Assembly: GCA_027625915.1 (NCBI GenBank)
Contig: JANTQA010000048.1
Span: forward strand, 2,666,001-2,730,000
Source of the DNA: Anaeramoeba flamelloides
Lineage: Eukaryota > Metamonada > Anaeramoebidae
Length of the DNA stretch: 64,000 bases
Reading direction: 5' to 3'
Shown: positions 1-11,064 of the stretch, piece after piece
How positions within the stretch are numbered: the first letter of the stretch is position 1
Layout of the letters: the number at the start of each line of letters is the position of its first letter
Made by a program: the position numbers and the translations under genes
Notes under the pieces: generated by a model
Databases searched by the model: none
What the model was told of the DNA's origin: nothing
Seen by the model: only the letters and a program-made list of their open reading frames with translations

Positions 1-140
1 CCCGTCAAAAAATGGAAATCCAAAATGCTGTATTGCAAATGACAGAAGAAGAAATAAGCAAACTCGACAACCAAAGTAGGCAAAAGGTTTTACAATTAAG
101 AAGAAATTTATTACAAGGAAGGAATAGGGGATTTAACTAA
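1..140 (+). CDS. CSTF2: CstF-64-like cleavage stimulation factor, 3' end only
   Basis: The window opens inside this gene, in the frame beginning at base 3 and ending in TAA at 138-140 (45 residues seen). The peptide has the pattern VLQMTEEEISKL, then a charged turn, then SRQKVLQLRRNLL. This matches the C-terminal three-helix domain of CstF-64/Rna15, where animals have VLQLTxxQIxxLPPEQRQSILxLKEQI. In that family the domain binds partners such as Pcf11 in the nuclear complex that cleaves pre-mRNA and adds poly(A). The RNA-recognition domain and hinge would lie upstream, outside the window. Only the tail is visible, so the identification rests on about 35 residues, but the spacing of hydrophobic and charged positions is characteristic and the stop falls where the family ends. 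Confidence 0.78.
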   Translation, partial: RQKMEIQNAVLQMTEEEISKLDNQSRQKVLQLRRNLLQGRNRGFN

Positions 141-2550
141 TTATTTTATTTTAATCCCTAATCATAAGAAATCATTTTTGTTGTATATTTCGAAATAAAT
201 TCACCTTTTTTTTTTTTTTATTATTTTTTTTTTTTTTTTCCATCACACTTTAAGACGGTTTTTTACTTTTATTTAAAATTATTCTATTTTTCATTATATG
301 AAAAATAAATCAATTGAAATACAATTGTTGAAATAATTTCAAACCAATGGTTTTTTGCATTTTGTTAACCATATTTTTATTGGAGTGGAGGTTTTCAAAT
401 TTATGGAATGGAAAATATTTTTTATTTTTTGACTTTTGGATTTTTTAAAAGTTGTTTTTAAGAAGCACTTCATCATGAAACCAATATTTACCCAGTATAA
501 CTAAACTCCATTCCACTCAAAGTTGTCCAACTAAAAATATGCAAATTCCAATTTTTTTTTCAGAATCAACCAATCTAAGATTAATTAAAAATGAGAGAAA
601 TAATGATATTTCAGATCAAGTTGATTTTCATAAAAGAAATACCTGAACAAAACTATATGCCCCCATGACCCAAAAAACACTAAAAATGGAAAACTGATCA
701 AATACTTTCCATTAATACAATTAAAAAAACTATATGAAAAAATAAAAGTAAATAAAGTTTCAATTTAACTTTTTCTTGAAAACATTTTTTGCCAAAATCA
801 TTTAATTCACACTTGAAATTATGTATATTTTTAGATACAGGATCATGTTTTAACTCATTTACTAAAACAAATATTAAATTATGAGAATTTTATTTTCACA
901 AAAGGCACTAATTTGGTCTTCAAATGTTTTTTTAGTTTTAAATGGTAAAAATTAAAAAAAAGTTAAACTAAAAAGATAAAATCTCTGGAAAAAATTCTAA
1001 TTTAATATATTAACTTATTCTTTGATTTCAAACTCTCCTCAACCCCAATTTTTCAAAAAAAAATAAAAAAATGCACAGTAATTTCAAAAAATATTATTGA
1101 TATTGATAAGTTGAGAGTGTTTTAAACAAAAAAAAAATTATCCCAGTGGTTAATTGAATTAATTTATAAACATAGATTTCGAAAAATATTAATCAGAAAA
1201 AAATAGTCCTTAATTTTTTTATATTAAGGACATATATTGGAAAAAAAACAAAATGTTAAAAAAAATTGGGAACATATCATTGATGATCTAATTTAAAATT
1301 TCCCAATTTCTTTAGGGAATTAAAATTTTTATATGATTTTTTAATATTTAAATATATTGATTATTAACAAAAATTAAATAGCTTGAATTTTTTTCTTGCT
1401 TATTTAAATTTTCTTACAATTTTTTTTTTCTAGTTGAATTATTTAAAAAAAAAACAAAAAGAAAAAAGTATCAGAAAAAAAAATTAAAGTTTAAAGTACA
1501 AAAAGGAAAAAGGAAAAAACCATAATTTGACTACATTCGAAAAAATGATAATGATCAATAAATTAAATATTTATTTTTTAAAGAATATTAGACAAACTCA
1601 TAGAATTTGTTTTATTTTATTAATTAAACTGGGAACATATTACATAAAAAAGTTGATTTGTATTTCATCATTACAATTAAAAAACAAACTTTTAATATTC
1701 TATTCAAATAGTGTATTTTTTTTTGAATATCATCATCAAAAAAAGATTGTTTGACAATTTCTCAAAATTTTTTTTTTCAAATTTTCTTTGACTTATATGC
1801 TTTATTATAAAGACATAGTACTCAAAATTTATAAATAAATTTGAAAATTTGAAAATTATATTATTTGTATTAAATTTTGACTTTTTACTGGAAAATTTTT
1901 CTTTTTTTGTTCATCCAAAAAAACAGGAGTTGTTTTATTTCATTTCAAAAAAATTATTAGAGTGGTGAAGATATCACCCATTTTTGTAAAAGTATCTAAT
2001 TAAGATTTCATTTCTTCTATTTACTAAAAAGTCTATATTTTCATTTATTAATTTTGCAATCAAATAATTACTTTCTTGTTCAAAAATATTATATTTTTCA
2101 AAAGTATACCTAATAAATCACTTTTTTTGAATATTTAAAAATTTTTTTCCCTCAATTAAATAATTTTATCATAGTATGTCTATATATGAAGGAAATAAAA
2201 CAAGAAGAAAGAACAAAAAAAAAATTTCTTATTATTATTGAGATGTAAATTATACACACGACACTAGTTTTTTAAAAAATTTCCAAACTTTAAATCTAGT
2301 TCAATAATTATGATCAATTTCTTTTAAAACTCTTTGCTGTAAAAACAAAAGAAAAAATAGGAAAATGTAGCTGAAATTTTTTGCTCATTATTGACAAACG
2401 CAGTAGCGATTAAAATAGATTTTTTACGATTTATTATTAAAAGTACATGACAAAAAGAATATTTTCTTGAATAATTAACTTGGCTTTGAATAGAACAATA
2501 ATTTTCATTTTTTACACAAATTATTTTTTTACAAAAAAAGGAATCTGGAA
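141..2550. other. Intergenic spacer, no gene seen
   Basis: About 2.4 kb between the 3' end of the CstF-64-like gene and the start of the BSD-domain gene. It is A/T homopolymer-rich. The only ORF of note (1527-1754) begins with TTG, has no recognisable protein pattern and is K/N/I/F-rich, as expected by chance in this base composition. No convincing repeat copy or RNA gene was recognised. Confidence 0.6.
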
Positions 2551-5500
2551 ATGTCATTTTGGTCCAACCCTTTTTCTATTTTTACAGATCCAAAAAAACA
2601 AGAAGAAAAAAACAACCAAGAGACAAAACAAAACCAAGAAAATGTAAAAGAAAACAAAAATGAGTCAAGTCAACAAAATAAAAAAGAGCAAGAAAATAAT
2701 CAAGAAAAGGAGCAAAAAGAAAACAAAAATGAGAAAGAACAAAAGGAACAAAAACAAGAAACATTTTTTTCACAAACAACATCCTCGTTATTCGATTTTG
2801 TTACTACAACAACGAATGTGCTCTTAGAAGATCTCGGCGAATTCACCCAAAGCTTAAAATCTGAAACAAAATCAGCAATTGGTGAATTTCTTGAAGAAAC
2901 AAATCCCAATTCCACAACACACAAGTTTGCATCAACGTTAAAGTCATATCTTTCAGAGGATCAAAATACATTAGAAAATGAAATAAATTCTCAAAATAAC
3001 CAAACCAAAAGCACAAAAAAGTAATTTTTTCTTTTATTTCTTATTTTTTTCAAGTCACTTTAATTATTTAAGATCACTTCTGTTGGTATTAATCATAGAA
3101 ACAACGAAAACAAAAATGATAATGAAAATGAAAAAGACAAAGAAAAAGAAAACGAAAAAGAAATAGGAACAGAAAAGACAAAAGAAAAAGAAGATGGAAA
3201 TAAGAGTATAGAATCAATTTATTTAAAAGAACCCAAAAACAAAGAGGAATACCAATTATGGAAACAAACAGATAAATTGTTATCAAGAAAAGAAGAAATT
3301 GAGAAACTTTTAAAGGACAACCAAAACATTAAGGAAAATTTCCAGCGTTTAGGTAATTTTATTCAGTTTTTCTAATTATTTTTACTTATGGATCAAATAA
3401 TCAAATTAAAACAACGGAAAAACACTTTTAAAGAATTTAATTTTTACAACCATTTCCCAATTAACAAATTGAAATTTTCTAAAAATTATTTAAATTCTTG
3501 GATTAATTCATGTATCACTAAGAGATGTAAAATAAACAGAAACACACCAATTATAATTTACAAAACAGAATTTAACATTGGAAATATGATAATTTCAGAA
3601 AAGAAATTCAAATTCAAATTCAAAAAAAAATTAAAAAATTTATCTCTTCCTTATTTGGAAAAATTAATAAAATTTAATCAGCGAACAAATAATAAAATCA
3701 ATTGGAATTCAAAAAATTTAATTGCATTGAAAAAAGAAATTTATAAATATGCATATAATGAATTATTTAATTCCAAGAGCTGGAAATGTCGTTAGGTTTT
3801 CCAAAATTTAAAAGAATAGAGTAAAATCAAAGATTTTACTAAATTTTTTTGAATTTTAGAAAAGCGTTTTAGCTTTTTTTTAATTTCTTAAATTAAAAAA
3901 AAGCTATTTAATTTTCTTTACATTCCAAAAATCAAAAAAAACCTAGACACTTGACGGCACTCTCCGGACACTTTTTTTGAGAAATAAACCGTAAATTTCA
4001 AAACTCAAGAAAACCGCCGTTAGGTTTTCGTGAGTTTTTTGTTTATTTAGAAGATCAATGGATTTTCGTTAGGTTTTTTTGAGTTTTCTATTTATTTGGA
4101 AAATCTATTGATTTTCTGTTTATTTCAAAAAGTAAAAAAACCTAGAACACTTCACAAATAAATAGAAAACTCAAAAAAACCTAGAACACTTTCGAAATAT
4201 AATAGAAAACCTCAAAAAAACTGAGAAAACTTAACAGATAAAACAGAAAACCACAAGAAAACCTAGGCACTTGACGGCACTCGACGACACTTCCTGAAAG
4301 ACAAAAATTGTATTTAGAGTTTTTTATCCTAACTATAATGTAGGCAAGATTTCAGCTCAGAGGATATCTTTTCTTTAAAAAATGAAAAGAAAAAATTAAT
4401 ATTTTTATTTCAAAACAAAGACAAGAAAAAGAGATTGAAAAGTAAGAAATAAATGAAAGAGAGTGAAAAAATTAAGAAAAAAAAAAGTAAAAACTTGATT
4501 GAAAAGTTTTTTTTGCACCCCAAGTGTTGAATGGGTTGCTGGTGGTTGTTTCCTTTTATGTCGATTTTTTTTGGATTGCCACCATAGTTTGTTTTAATAA
4601 AGAGATCTAAATATTTGAACAACTATAGATCAAATGAAATAGGCCACTTTATTAAAATTTGATTTAGAACTTTATAGATGGGTTGAATCTATAAAGTTCT
4701 GGTTTTTAAGAATAAGAATTTGGGTTTTCGAAATTTTCTTTTTAGTTGCTTTGCTTTTTTTTTTATTATTTTTTTTTGCTTTTTTTTTTTTTTTAATTAT
4801 TTTTTTTTTTTTTTTTTTTTTTTTTGCAAGTATCAAAAATCTTATTTTCACAAAATCTCAGTACAAGATACTGACTTGACAGCAAAAACCCAGTCCAGGT
4901 AACAACTCGACAACTAGTACGGAAATTTCAATTCGGTTCACTTTGGTTGGCTTCAGATCGCATTTGTTTGATTCAGTTCTCTACAGTTGCATCAGTCCAG
5001 CTCAATTCATTGAAGATCTGATTATGAACATGTTTGGTTAGGTTAGTCATGACCAAGTCCACCAATTCTTATAATGATTTTTTATTCCTTTTACCTTTCT
5101 CAAACACCTAAAAAAAACAAAAAGAGGAGAACCAAAGGAACCTAAGGAACCCAAACAACTTAAGAAGGGAAATTTGGAAAAGGTAAAAAGTATAAAAAAT
5201 CAAAAAATTAGATCTTTAATAGCAATTGGGGATTTAGAACTCATTTTCATAAACGAGATTCACTTTTTGAGATTATTTATTACCAAGTGAGTTTGAAAAT
5301 TTTACAAATATTCTCTTTAAAGAAACAGTGTGATAACTTGGATGTTTGGTAGTAATTAGATTTTATCTTTTTTTTGATTGAAGAAAAGAACAAAAAAGAG
5401 AAATTTAATTCCTCAACTCATAGAAAGAATAGTTTAATTTACATTTTGGTTTTAAAATTATTTTGTTTTGGGGGTGTGTATTCCACTCTTTCAGAAAAAA

Positions 5501-6352
5501 CGAGTCGTATTTTTTCACGAAAAAAATTCAAAATTGAAATTTCAATTTTTATACAAAAAATAAAATTGTTTTCTTTTTTTGTTCTAATTCCCAAGAAAAA
5601 CAATCAAATTCTACCTTTTGACTGATCTTTAAATTATTTTGAGTTTAGAAACTAAAAAAAAATAAAACGTGGGAAATATTTTTATTTTTTTTCAATTTTT
5701 AGCAAAAGATTCTGTGGCGTTTGTTGAACCAAAACAGTGAATCAAGAGTTGAGTTCAACAATATTCTAATTAAATTTAAATGTTTGTATCCATTAAAACA
5801 AAATTTTCAAAAAAAAACATTACTCCCATATATTAATACATATAAGCTTTAAAAAAAAAATTTTAAATTCTTGATGAATACCTATATAAATCGCTGTAAT
5901 TTCTTCTGAAAATATTTATATTTATGATTTATAAAATAACTAAAGTGCCTGATACTGTTACCTATGAAGATTTTTGGAATAGATATTTTTTTCACTTAGA
6001 AAACAAAAGAAGAGAAGAAAAACAAAAAAAGCTTCTTGAGGTGGTTCAAAAAACAACAAACATTGATTCCAAGAAAAATGTGGATAAAAAAGAAAATGAA
6101 AATGAGAGTGGGGAAAATATTGAGAAAAATTTAAATGAAGGGAGTAAAAAGGTAATCGAAGGAGAATTAAAAAATAATCAAAAGAACAGTATTTTTGGAG
6201 ATGATCCCTTTGAAAATGACGACGATGAAATCATTGATGATCAATTGGAGCAAGACAATGATGATTTAGATTTGCTGAATGAAAAACTCTCAGATTTATC
6301 AGATCTTGACGAAGATGAATATATTCAAGAAGAAGAACTTGATTTAAACTAA
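2551..6352 (+). CDS. BSDC1: BSD-domain protein, BSDC1-like (3 exons)
   Basis: Exons are 2551-3020, 3099-3352 and 5946-6352. Together they are 1131 nt, giving 376 residues and a TAA stop. Both introns are GT-AG (78 nt and 2593 nt) and the frame is kept across both joins. After a low-complexity N/K/E/Q stretch (residues about 15-70), residues 93-110 read DLGEFTQSLKSETKSAIG, which matches the conserved N-terminal segment of animal BSDC1. The BSD domain runs from about residue 197 (YLKEPKNKEEYQLW) across the second splice into VPDTVTYEDFWNRYFF, which holds the diagnostic FW pair and RYF. The C-terminus is acidic (D/E-rich, about residues 315-376). BSD domains form three-helix folds; in TFIIH p62 and synapse-associated proteins they mediate protein contacts. 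The molecular role of BSDC1 is not well defined. The start is the ATG at 2551, giving MSFWSNPF, which resembles the W-containing N-terminus of the family. Confidence 0.85.
3388..3795 (+). other. 135-codon ORF inside BSD-gene intron 2, unrecognised, repeat-associated
   Basis: An ATG-to-TAG ORF begins 35 nt after the second donor of the BSD gene, in the same sense. The protein is very basic and K/N/I-rich; readable pieces include NTPIIIYKTEF and NKINWNSKNLIALKKEI. Related but degenerate coding traces lie on the minus strand at about 15000-15560 (for example SPRIIYKTE and INWEIKNLKAL) and about 29200-29560. At all three sites the downstream end of the ORF abuts a palindrome cluster. It is therefore more likely part of a dispersed element than a nested host gene. 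No family could be assigned. Confidence 0.4.
3796..4300. repeat. Palindrome cluster, copy 1
   Basis: A run of short self-complementary units. One unit has arms around AGAATAGAGTAAAATC and its complement; others have arms of the type CGTTAGGTTTT and AAAACCTA..CACTT, with smaller ones around AAATCTATTGATTTTC. Units are joined by short GC-richer linkers such as CACTTGACGGCACTC. The same units recur at about 14.7, 22.0, 27.9 and 28.7 kb. This copy follows the ORF at 3388-3795 and is followed by the 0.9 kb repeat at 4294. Confidence 0.7.
4294..5205 (+). repeat. 0.9 kb dispersed repeat R2, copy A
   Basis: This stretch matches the reverse complement of 10088-10951 over its length. One shared end contains TTTTTTATCCTAACTATAAT and the other GGTAAAAAGTATAAAAAATC. 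It carries a long T-tract and then an unusually GC-rich segment (about 4870-5050) that includes ATTCGGTTCACTTTGGTTGG. Overlapping ORFs in it (about 4410-4622 minus, 4720-4902 plus) are mirrored in the other copy only because the copies are homologous. No known domain was recognised. It lies wholly inside intron 2 of the BSD gene. Confidence 0.65.
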
Positions 6353-6912
6353 AACATTGAAAAAAACCAACTTTTTATCTTATTTTGAATTATTATTCAT
6401 AATATCAAAAATATCTTTTCGAATAAAAATATTGTTAAACATCAAACATTTTTATATAAAAATATTAATAATTTTCAACAAACTATACCATATATATATT
6501 TTCCATTTATTAAGATTAAATTAGAATTGATCAGTAAATATTGTTATAAGTATTCAGGAAAAAAATAGAAAAGGGAAAAATAATTGTCAAATCGGCTTCA
6601 AGTGTAAAATGACAGTAAAAAGGAAAATTTTCCAAATATTTTTCGACTTATTTTTCACTGATCAATGAAGATATTTGTCACTGAAATTACTCAAATAGAA
6701 ATCAGCCTCATTTATGGTTAAAAATTTTTAAGCCGATTTCACAGGAATATAGGTATTCCGATTAACAGAAAATTCAAAAAGGTAAATTTTTCTAATGTTT
6801 AAAACAAAGCCCAAGTCTAAAAAAATAGATAGAATTTTGAAATAAAGATAGGATTCAAAATATCCAATGCAATGGAAATATAAGAATGTTCAATTTTCCA
6901 TATTTAAAATCT

Positions 6913-7113
6913 TACAGTCAGTTTCACTTTTAAGGCACAAACTTTCAACGAAATTTAAGGCACAAAAAAATCTCAAATTAAGGCACAAAATTTGGAATTT
7001 TTTCTTTTACAATTTATTTTTACTAGAATTTGAATTTTGTACCTTAATTTGAGATTTTTTTTGTGCCTTAAATTTCGTTGAAAGTTTGTGCCTTAAAAGT
7101 GAAACTGACTGTA
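6913..7113. mobile_element. 201-bp foldback MITE (family F1), copy 1
   Basis: The element is an almost complete palindrome. The left arm starts TACAGTCAGTTTCACTTTTA and the right arm ends with its reverse complement, with only a few unpaired bases in the middle. The repeated GGCACAAACTTTCAACG blocks are diagnostic. TA at both ends fits target duplication by a Tc1/mariner-type transposase. It has no coding capacity. Four more copies are in this window. Confidence 0.9.
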
Positions 7114-7399
7114 ATTGTAAAATAAAATCCAAAATAGTTACAGCAACAGTGATGTAAATTAAATATGTTGTCAACCTTTAACCCATTGCAACATTTAACT
7201 CATTTTATTTTTCAGACTGGGGTATTTAAAGATATTGACACACGCACATACCGACTTTGTTCAGATTCAAATGTTGTTTTAAGGTTAGATCTAGGATTAA
7301 AGTAAAAATGTTCAATAATATCAAATACTTTTGTTATAAAAAAATTGTCAGATTATATATTTTGTGTCCAACCAATATGTTTTTTTTGTAAAAATTGAA

Positions 7400-7620
7400 A
7401 AAATTGATTTTTTTCTCCTTTTTTTGTCCTATAATTAGATTTTATTCTTTCAATATCTTCATAATTATTTTTTAGAATTTATTTAAATAATTATTTACTC
7501 TTGGATTTCTGTCATTCTATGGCTTTGTTTCTTTTATTTCTACATTTAACCAATATTTTTATCATGAGTTAATTTTTCTTAATGGGTTTCGGATAAAAAA
7601 GAATGGGTTAGTTACACTTT
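7400..7620 (+). repeat. Short dispersed repeat R5, copy 1
   Basis: Similar in order and sequence to about 52920-53110. Shared blocks include ATTCTTTCAATATCTT and TTTGTTTCTTTTATTTCTAC, then a GAAATGGGTTAG-like block. Boundaries and nature are unclear. Confidence 0.5.
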
Positions 7621-7875
7621 GAATTTCTAATAAAATGAGGACTTTTTGGTATCACATACACTTATCTACCAATCCCAATCAATCCAACTCTTCCAAGATT
7701 TTACCATAAATTGTTATATGTCAGGATTCAAGATTCTTGGGATTTTATTTCAAAAAAAAATTAGATGCCAGAATAACAGGTTTAATTTTCGAATATTTCA
7801 AATCTAATTATATGACAAAAGTATAATTTCAAAAAAGAAAATATTTATATTGTTACAATAGATATTCAATTTTTT

Positions 7876-8250
7876 TTGGCTCTATTCATCATTCAATTAT
7901 CTAACATCCAATTAAAGAATAAAATAAAAAATGAAATAATAATAATAATAAAATTAACTTATTATTCAAAAGAAGGAATGGATGTTTATCTGGGATATCC
8001 TCAGACTCAGTTATTATTGGGATATATTACGTATTTTCCACTATGCAAATACAAATCATTCTCAATGTATATTCAAATATCTGTAGATGACTTGATATTA
8101 ATTATGAAAGAATCACTAATAGAAATTTATTTTCAATTACAATAAATATATAAAATAATAAAAGATTTTGGAATGAATACTCACAATGATAAAACTAAAT
8201 AATTTAATTCCAAAGATAATTTTATATCTTGGTCTTTTTTAGATAAAAAT
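7876..8250 (+). mobile_element. Possible fossil of a copia-like (Pseudoviridae) polymerase
   Basis: A short open stretch (7876-8145) reads in part FSMYIQISVDDLILI, followed downstream by KDFGMN. This order resembles the reverse-transcriptase core of Ty1/copia elements, where YVDDLIL precedes a helix and then (M)KDLG. No LTRs, integrase or gag could be found around it, and the sequence is as AT-rich as its surroundings, so if real it is old and badly decayed with many breaks. This is a weak call from two short motifs. Confidence 0.25.
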
Positions 8251-8403
8251 TCATCTAAAATCTAATACTGAAAAAGTTAAAACCAAATTTAAAAAATTAA
8301 TCAATATCTTATAACAAAAAAACTTTACCAACGTATTAAAAATTCAATTTTCAAACGGTTTTATCTAGTCAACTACCATATGGATTGGAAATAATTATCT
8401 TAA

Positions 8404-8604
8404 TACAGTCAGTTTCACTTTTAAGGCACAAACTTTCAACGAAATTTAAGGCACAAAAAAATCTCAAATTAAGGCACAAGATTTCGAATTTATATTTTTA
8501 CAAATGATTTTTACGAGAATTTTAATTTTGTGCTTTAATTTGAGATTGTTTTTGTGCCTTAAATTCCGTTGAAAGTTTGTGCCTTAAAAGTGAAACTGAC
8601 TGTA
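8404..8604. mobile_element. 201-bp foldback MITE (F1), copy 2
   Basis: Same length and same terminal TACAGTCAGTTTCACTTTTA as copy 1, with the complementary right arm ending in ACTGACTGTA. It differs from copy 1 mainly in the centre and at scattered positions, so the two inserted independently or diverged modestly. TA flanks on both sides. Confidence 0.9.
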
Positions 8605-9109
8605 CAAAAAGATTTTGATTCACTAAATTTATGGATAAATATAAAAATAATAATAAATTTGTAAATAAATTCACATACCTATACTTATTGATAAAACTGA
8701 AGGAAAAATAGACCCACTTAGAATAATACTATCAGCTAAATTTCAAAAATAGAGACATATTTTTCGTCAGAAAAAAATTTGTTAAATTGTTTTATTTTTT
8801 GAATAATAATGTATTTTACTAAAGTTTTTAGAGATAATAATCAATATAGATTAATAAATAAAAATTTATTTAAATAATTTTATTTTTTGAAAGACAAATG
8901 AAAAAAGAAAAAAATAATAAAAAAAAAGTTTTCCCCTAATTTTGAAATTTGGTTAATAGAGGATGTTTATATTAATTCAGAATTGAAAATACTTTATTTT
9001 CGTAAAATAGTTTACTTTCTTAAATTAAGTGAACAGAAATTACATAGTATTAACTTGCAATCAAACAACTTCTTAGAATTAGAAATTAAACTTGATAAAT
9101 ATAAACTCT

Positions 9110-9300
9110 TTTTCAGTCAAAGGATACCAGTTTTAGTGAAGAAATAGAACATATTCTGTGAGTGTAATTCATTATTCTTTTCAAAATAAATTTTCAATTT
9201 TTAATCCTTATCATATTTTCAAATTTACTTATTTCTTTTTCTTTTTGTTTTTTTTTGATACTTTTTTTTTTATTTTTTTTTACTCTTTTTTTTAAGAAAC
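9110..9300 (+). repeat. Short dispersed repeat R6, copy 1
   Basis: Matches about 47450-47640. Both copies have a TTTTTCAGTCAAA-like start (TATTCAGTCAAA in the other), GAATTCATTATTCTTTTCAA or GTAATTCATTATTCTTTTCA, and then a poly-T tract. The tail after the poly-T is not shared. Confidence 0.45.
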
Positions 9301-10087
9301 AAGTTAAAAAAAATAGATCTTTCGAAAAGATAAATAATCACTAAGAAAAACGAGACTACTATAATGTATTTTAAAATGAAATGAAATTATTATCAAAAAA
9401 ATCTTCTTGTTCACACTTTTTCAATGGAAATTTAATAATAAAAAACCCATAAAACTCAATTTATAATTGTGATATACTTTTTTTTTTTAATTTTATTTAA
9501 TTTTGTTTTTTAAAATATCAGATTTTAATATATTTAAAAAGATTTAAAAGTAAAATTATTAATAAGATTTAATAAATTGATTTCTCATGAAAACTAAAGA
9601 TTTTATATTTTTTATTTCAATTTATTATTTCAGGTTAGTCATCTTTTTCAAATGGATTTTATAATTAAAAGTTTTCCGAAAAATAAAGTTTTAAAAAAGT
9701 GAGGACTTTAAAATTTTAAAAGTGATTTTCTTCTCAAACCAACCAATATCTCATATCTAAAGGAGGTGTCCTCACCTTTTTTTTTGTAAAAAATACTTGA
9801 ATTTGGTATTAAAAAAGTTTAAACTTTTAGTAAGCAGTTTTATAAAAAGTTTTAATTAATCATTGGGAAGGAATAAAATTTTTTGTTCTTGTGTTCCATA
9901 CTGTTTTTTATTATATATTGTTTTCCAACTTTTTGTATTAAATTGAAAGAATATTTTTATTAAAAACAAAAGGAAAAAAACTTTTTAAATGATGTTTAGA
10001 TCATTTCTTTTTTATTCAAACCACATCAAGAAAACGAAAACAAATTTTAGCCAAAAAAAAAAATAAAATAAAAAAAATAAATAAAGA

Positions 10088-10951
10088 TTTTGATTTTTTA
10101 TACTTTTTACCTTTTCCAAATTTCCTTTCTTAAGTTGCTTGGGCTCTATGTTCCTTCTCTTTTTGTTTTTTTAGGTGTTTGGGAAAGGTAAAAAGTATAA
10201 AAAATCATTATAAGAATTGGTTGACCTGATCATGACTAACCCAACCAAACTTGTTCATGATCAGATCTTCGACGAGGGATTATGCAACTGAACTGAATCC
10301 AACGAATGCGATCTGAAACCAACCAAAGTGAACCGAATTGAACTTTCCGTACTATCTGTCGAGTCGTTACTTTGACTGGGTTTTTGCTGTCGAGTCGGTA
10401 TCTTGTACTGGGATTTTGCGAAAACAAGATTTGGGAAACTTACAAAAAAAAAAAAAATAAAATAATAAAAAAAAAAATAACACAAAAAAAAAATAAAAAA
10501 AAAAAAAGCAAAGCAACCGAAAAGAAAATTTCGAAAACCAAATCTTAGTTTTAAAAACCAGAGCTTTTTAGATTCAACCCATCTATAAAGTTCTAAATCA
10601 AAATTTAATAAACAGCCTTTTTCATTTGATCTATAGTTGTTCAAATATTTAGAACTCTTTATTAAAACAACCTATGGTGGCGATCCAAAAAAAAACGACA
10701 TAAAAGGAAACAACCACCAGCCCATTCAACACTTGGGGCACAAAAAAAACTTTTCACTGAAAGTTTTTTCTTTTTTCTATTATTTTTTGACTCTCTTTCA
10801 TTTCTTGCTTTTCTTTCTCTTTTTCTTGTCTTTTTTTCCGAAATAATTTATTCTTTTCTTTTTTTAAAGAAAAGATATCCTTTGAGCTGTAATCCTGCTT
10901 ACATTACAGTTAGGATAAAAAACCCTAAATACAATTTTAGAGTTTCAGGCA
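10088..10951 (-). repeat. 0.9 kb dispersed repeat R2, copy B (inverted)
   Basis: Reverse-oriented relative of 4294-5205. It shares the GC-richer core (ATTCGGTTCACTTTGGTTGG on the minus strand), the poly-T/poly-A tract and both ends. A small inverted pair of GGTAAAAAGTATAAAAAATC lies at one end. ORFs here (10236-10427, 10261-10644, 10637-10846) have no recognisable domain. No clear terminal inverted repeat, target duplication or TG..CA ends were seen, so the class is unknown. Confidence 0.65.
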
Positions 10952-11064
10952 AATAGGAGGTAATTTTGTTGAATCACCTCTCCTCAACAATAAAAAAAAA
11001 AAAAATAAATAAAGATTTTTAAGGAATTTAAAAACTATATTTTTGTTTTTTGTTTTAATTAAAA

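Larger units (their letters stand above)
6353..11064. other. Spacer between BSD gene and SKP1 exon
   Basis: No host gene was recognised. The stretch contains two 201-bp foldback MITEs (6913 and 8404), a short dispersed repeat (about 7400-7620, again at about 52920-53110), a weak polymerase-like fossil (about 7876-8250), a second short dispersed repeat (about 9110-9300, again at about 47450-47640), and copy B of the 0.9 kb repeat (10088-10951). The remainder is A/T-rich sequence without readable structure. Confidence 0.55.

Noticed and set aside
1527-1754. 75-codon ORF upstream of the BSD gene
   Set aside because: It starts at TTG, is I/K/F/N-rich with no family pattern, and is the length expected by chance in such AT-rich sequence.
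2582-2924. Minus-strand ORFs opposite the first BSD-gene exon
   Set aside because: They are complements of the N/K/E/Q-rich coding strand; the plus strand carries the BSDC1 signatures.
3796-4300. Regularly spaced palindromic repeats that superficially suggest a CRISPR array
   Set aside because: The sequence is eukaryotic and intron-bearing; the units vary in length and the material between them is itself palindromic, with no unique spacers and no cas genes.
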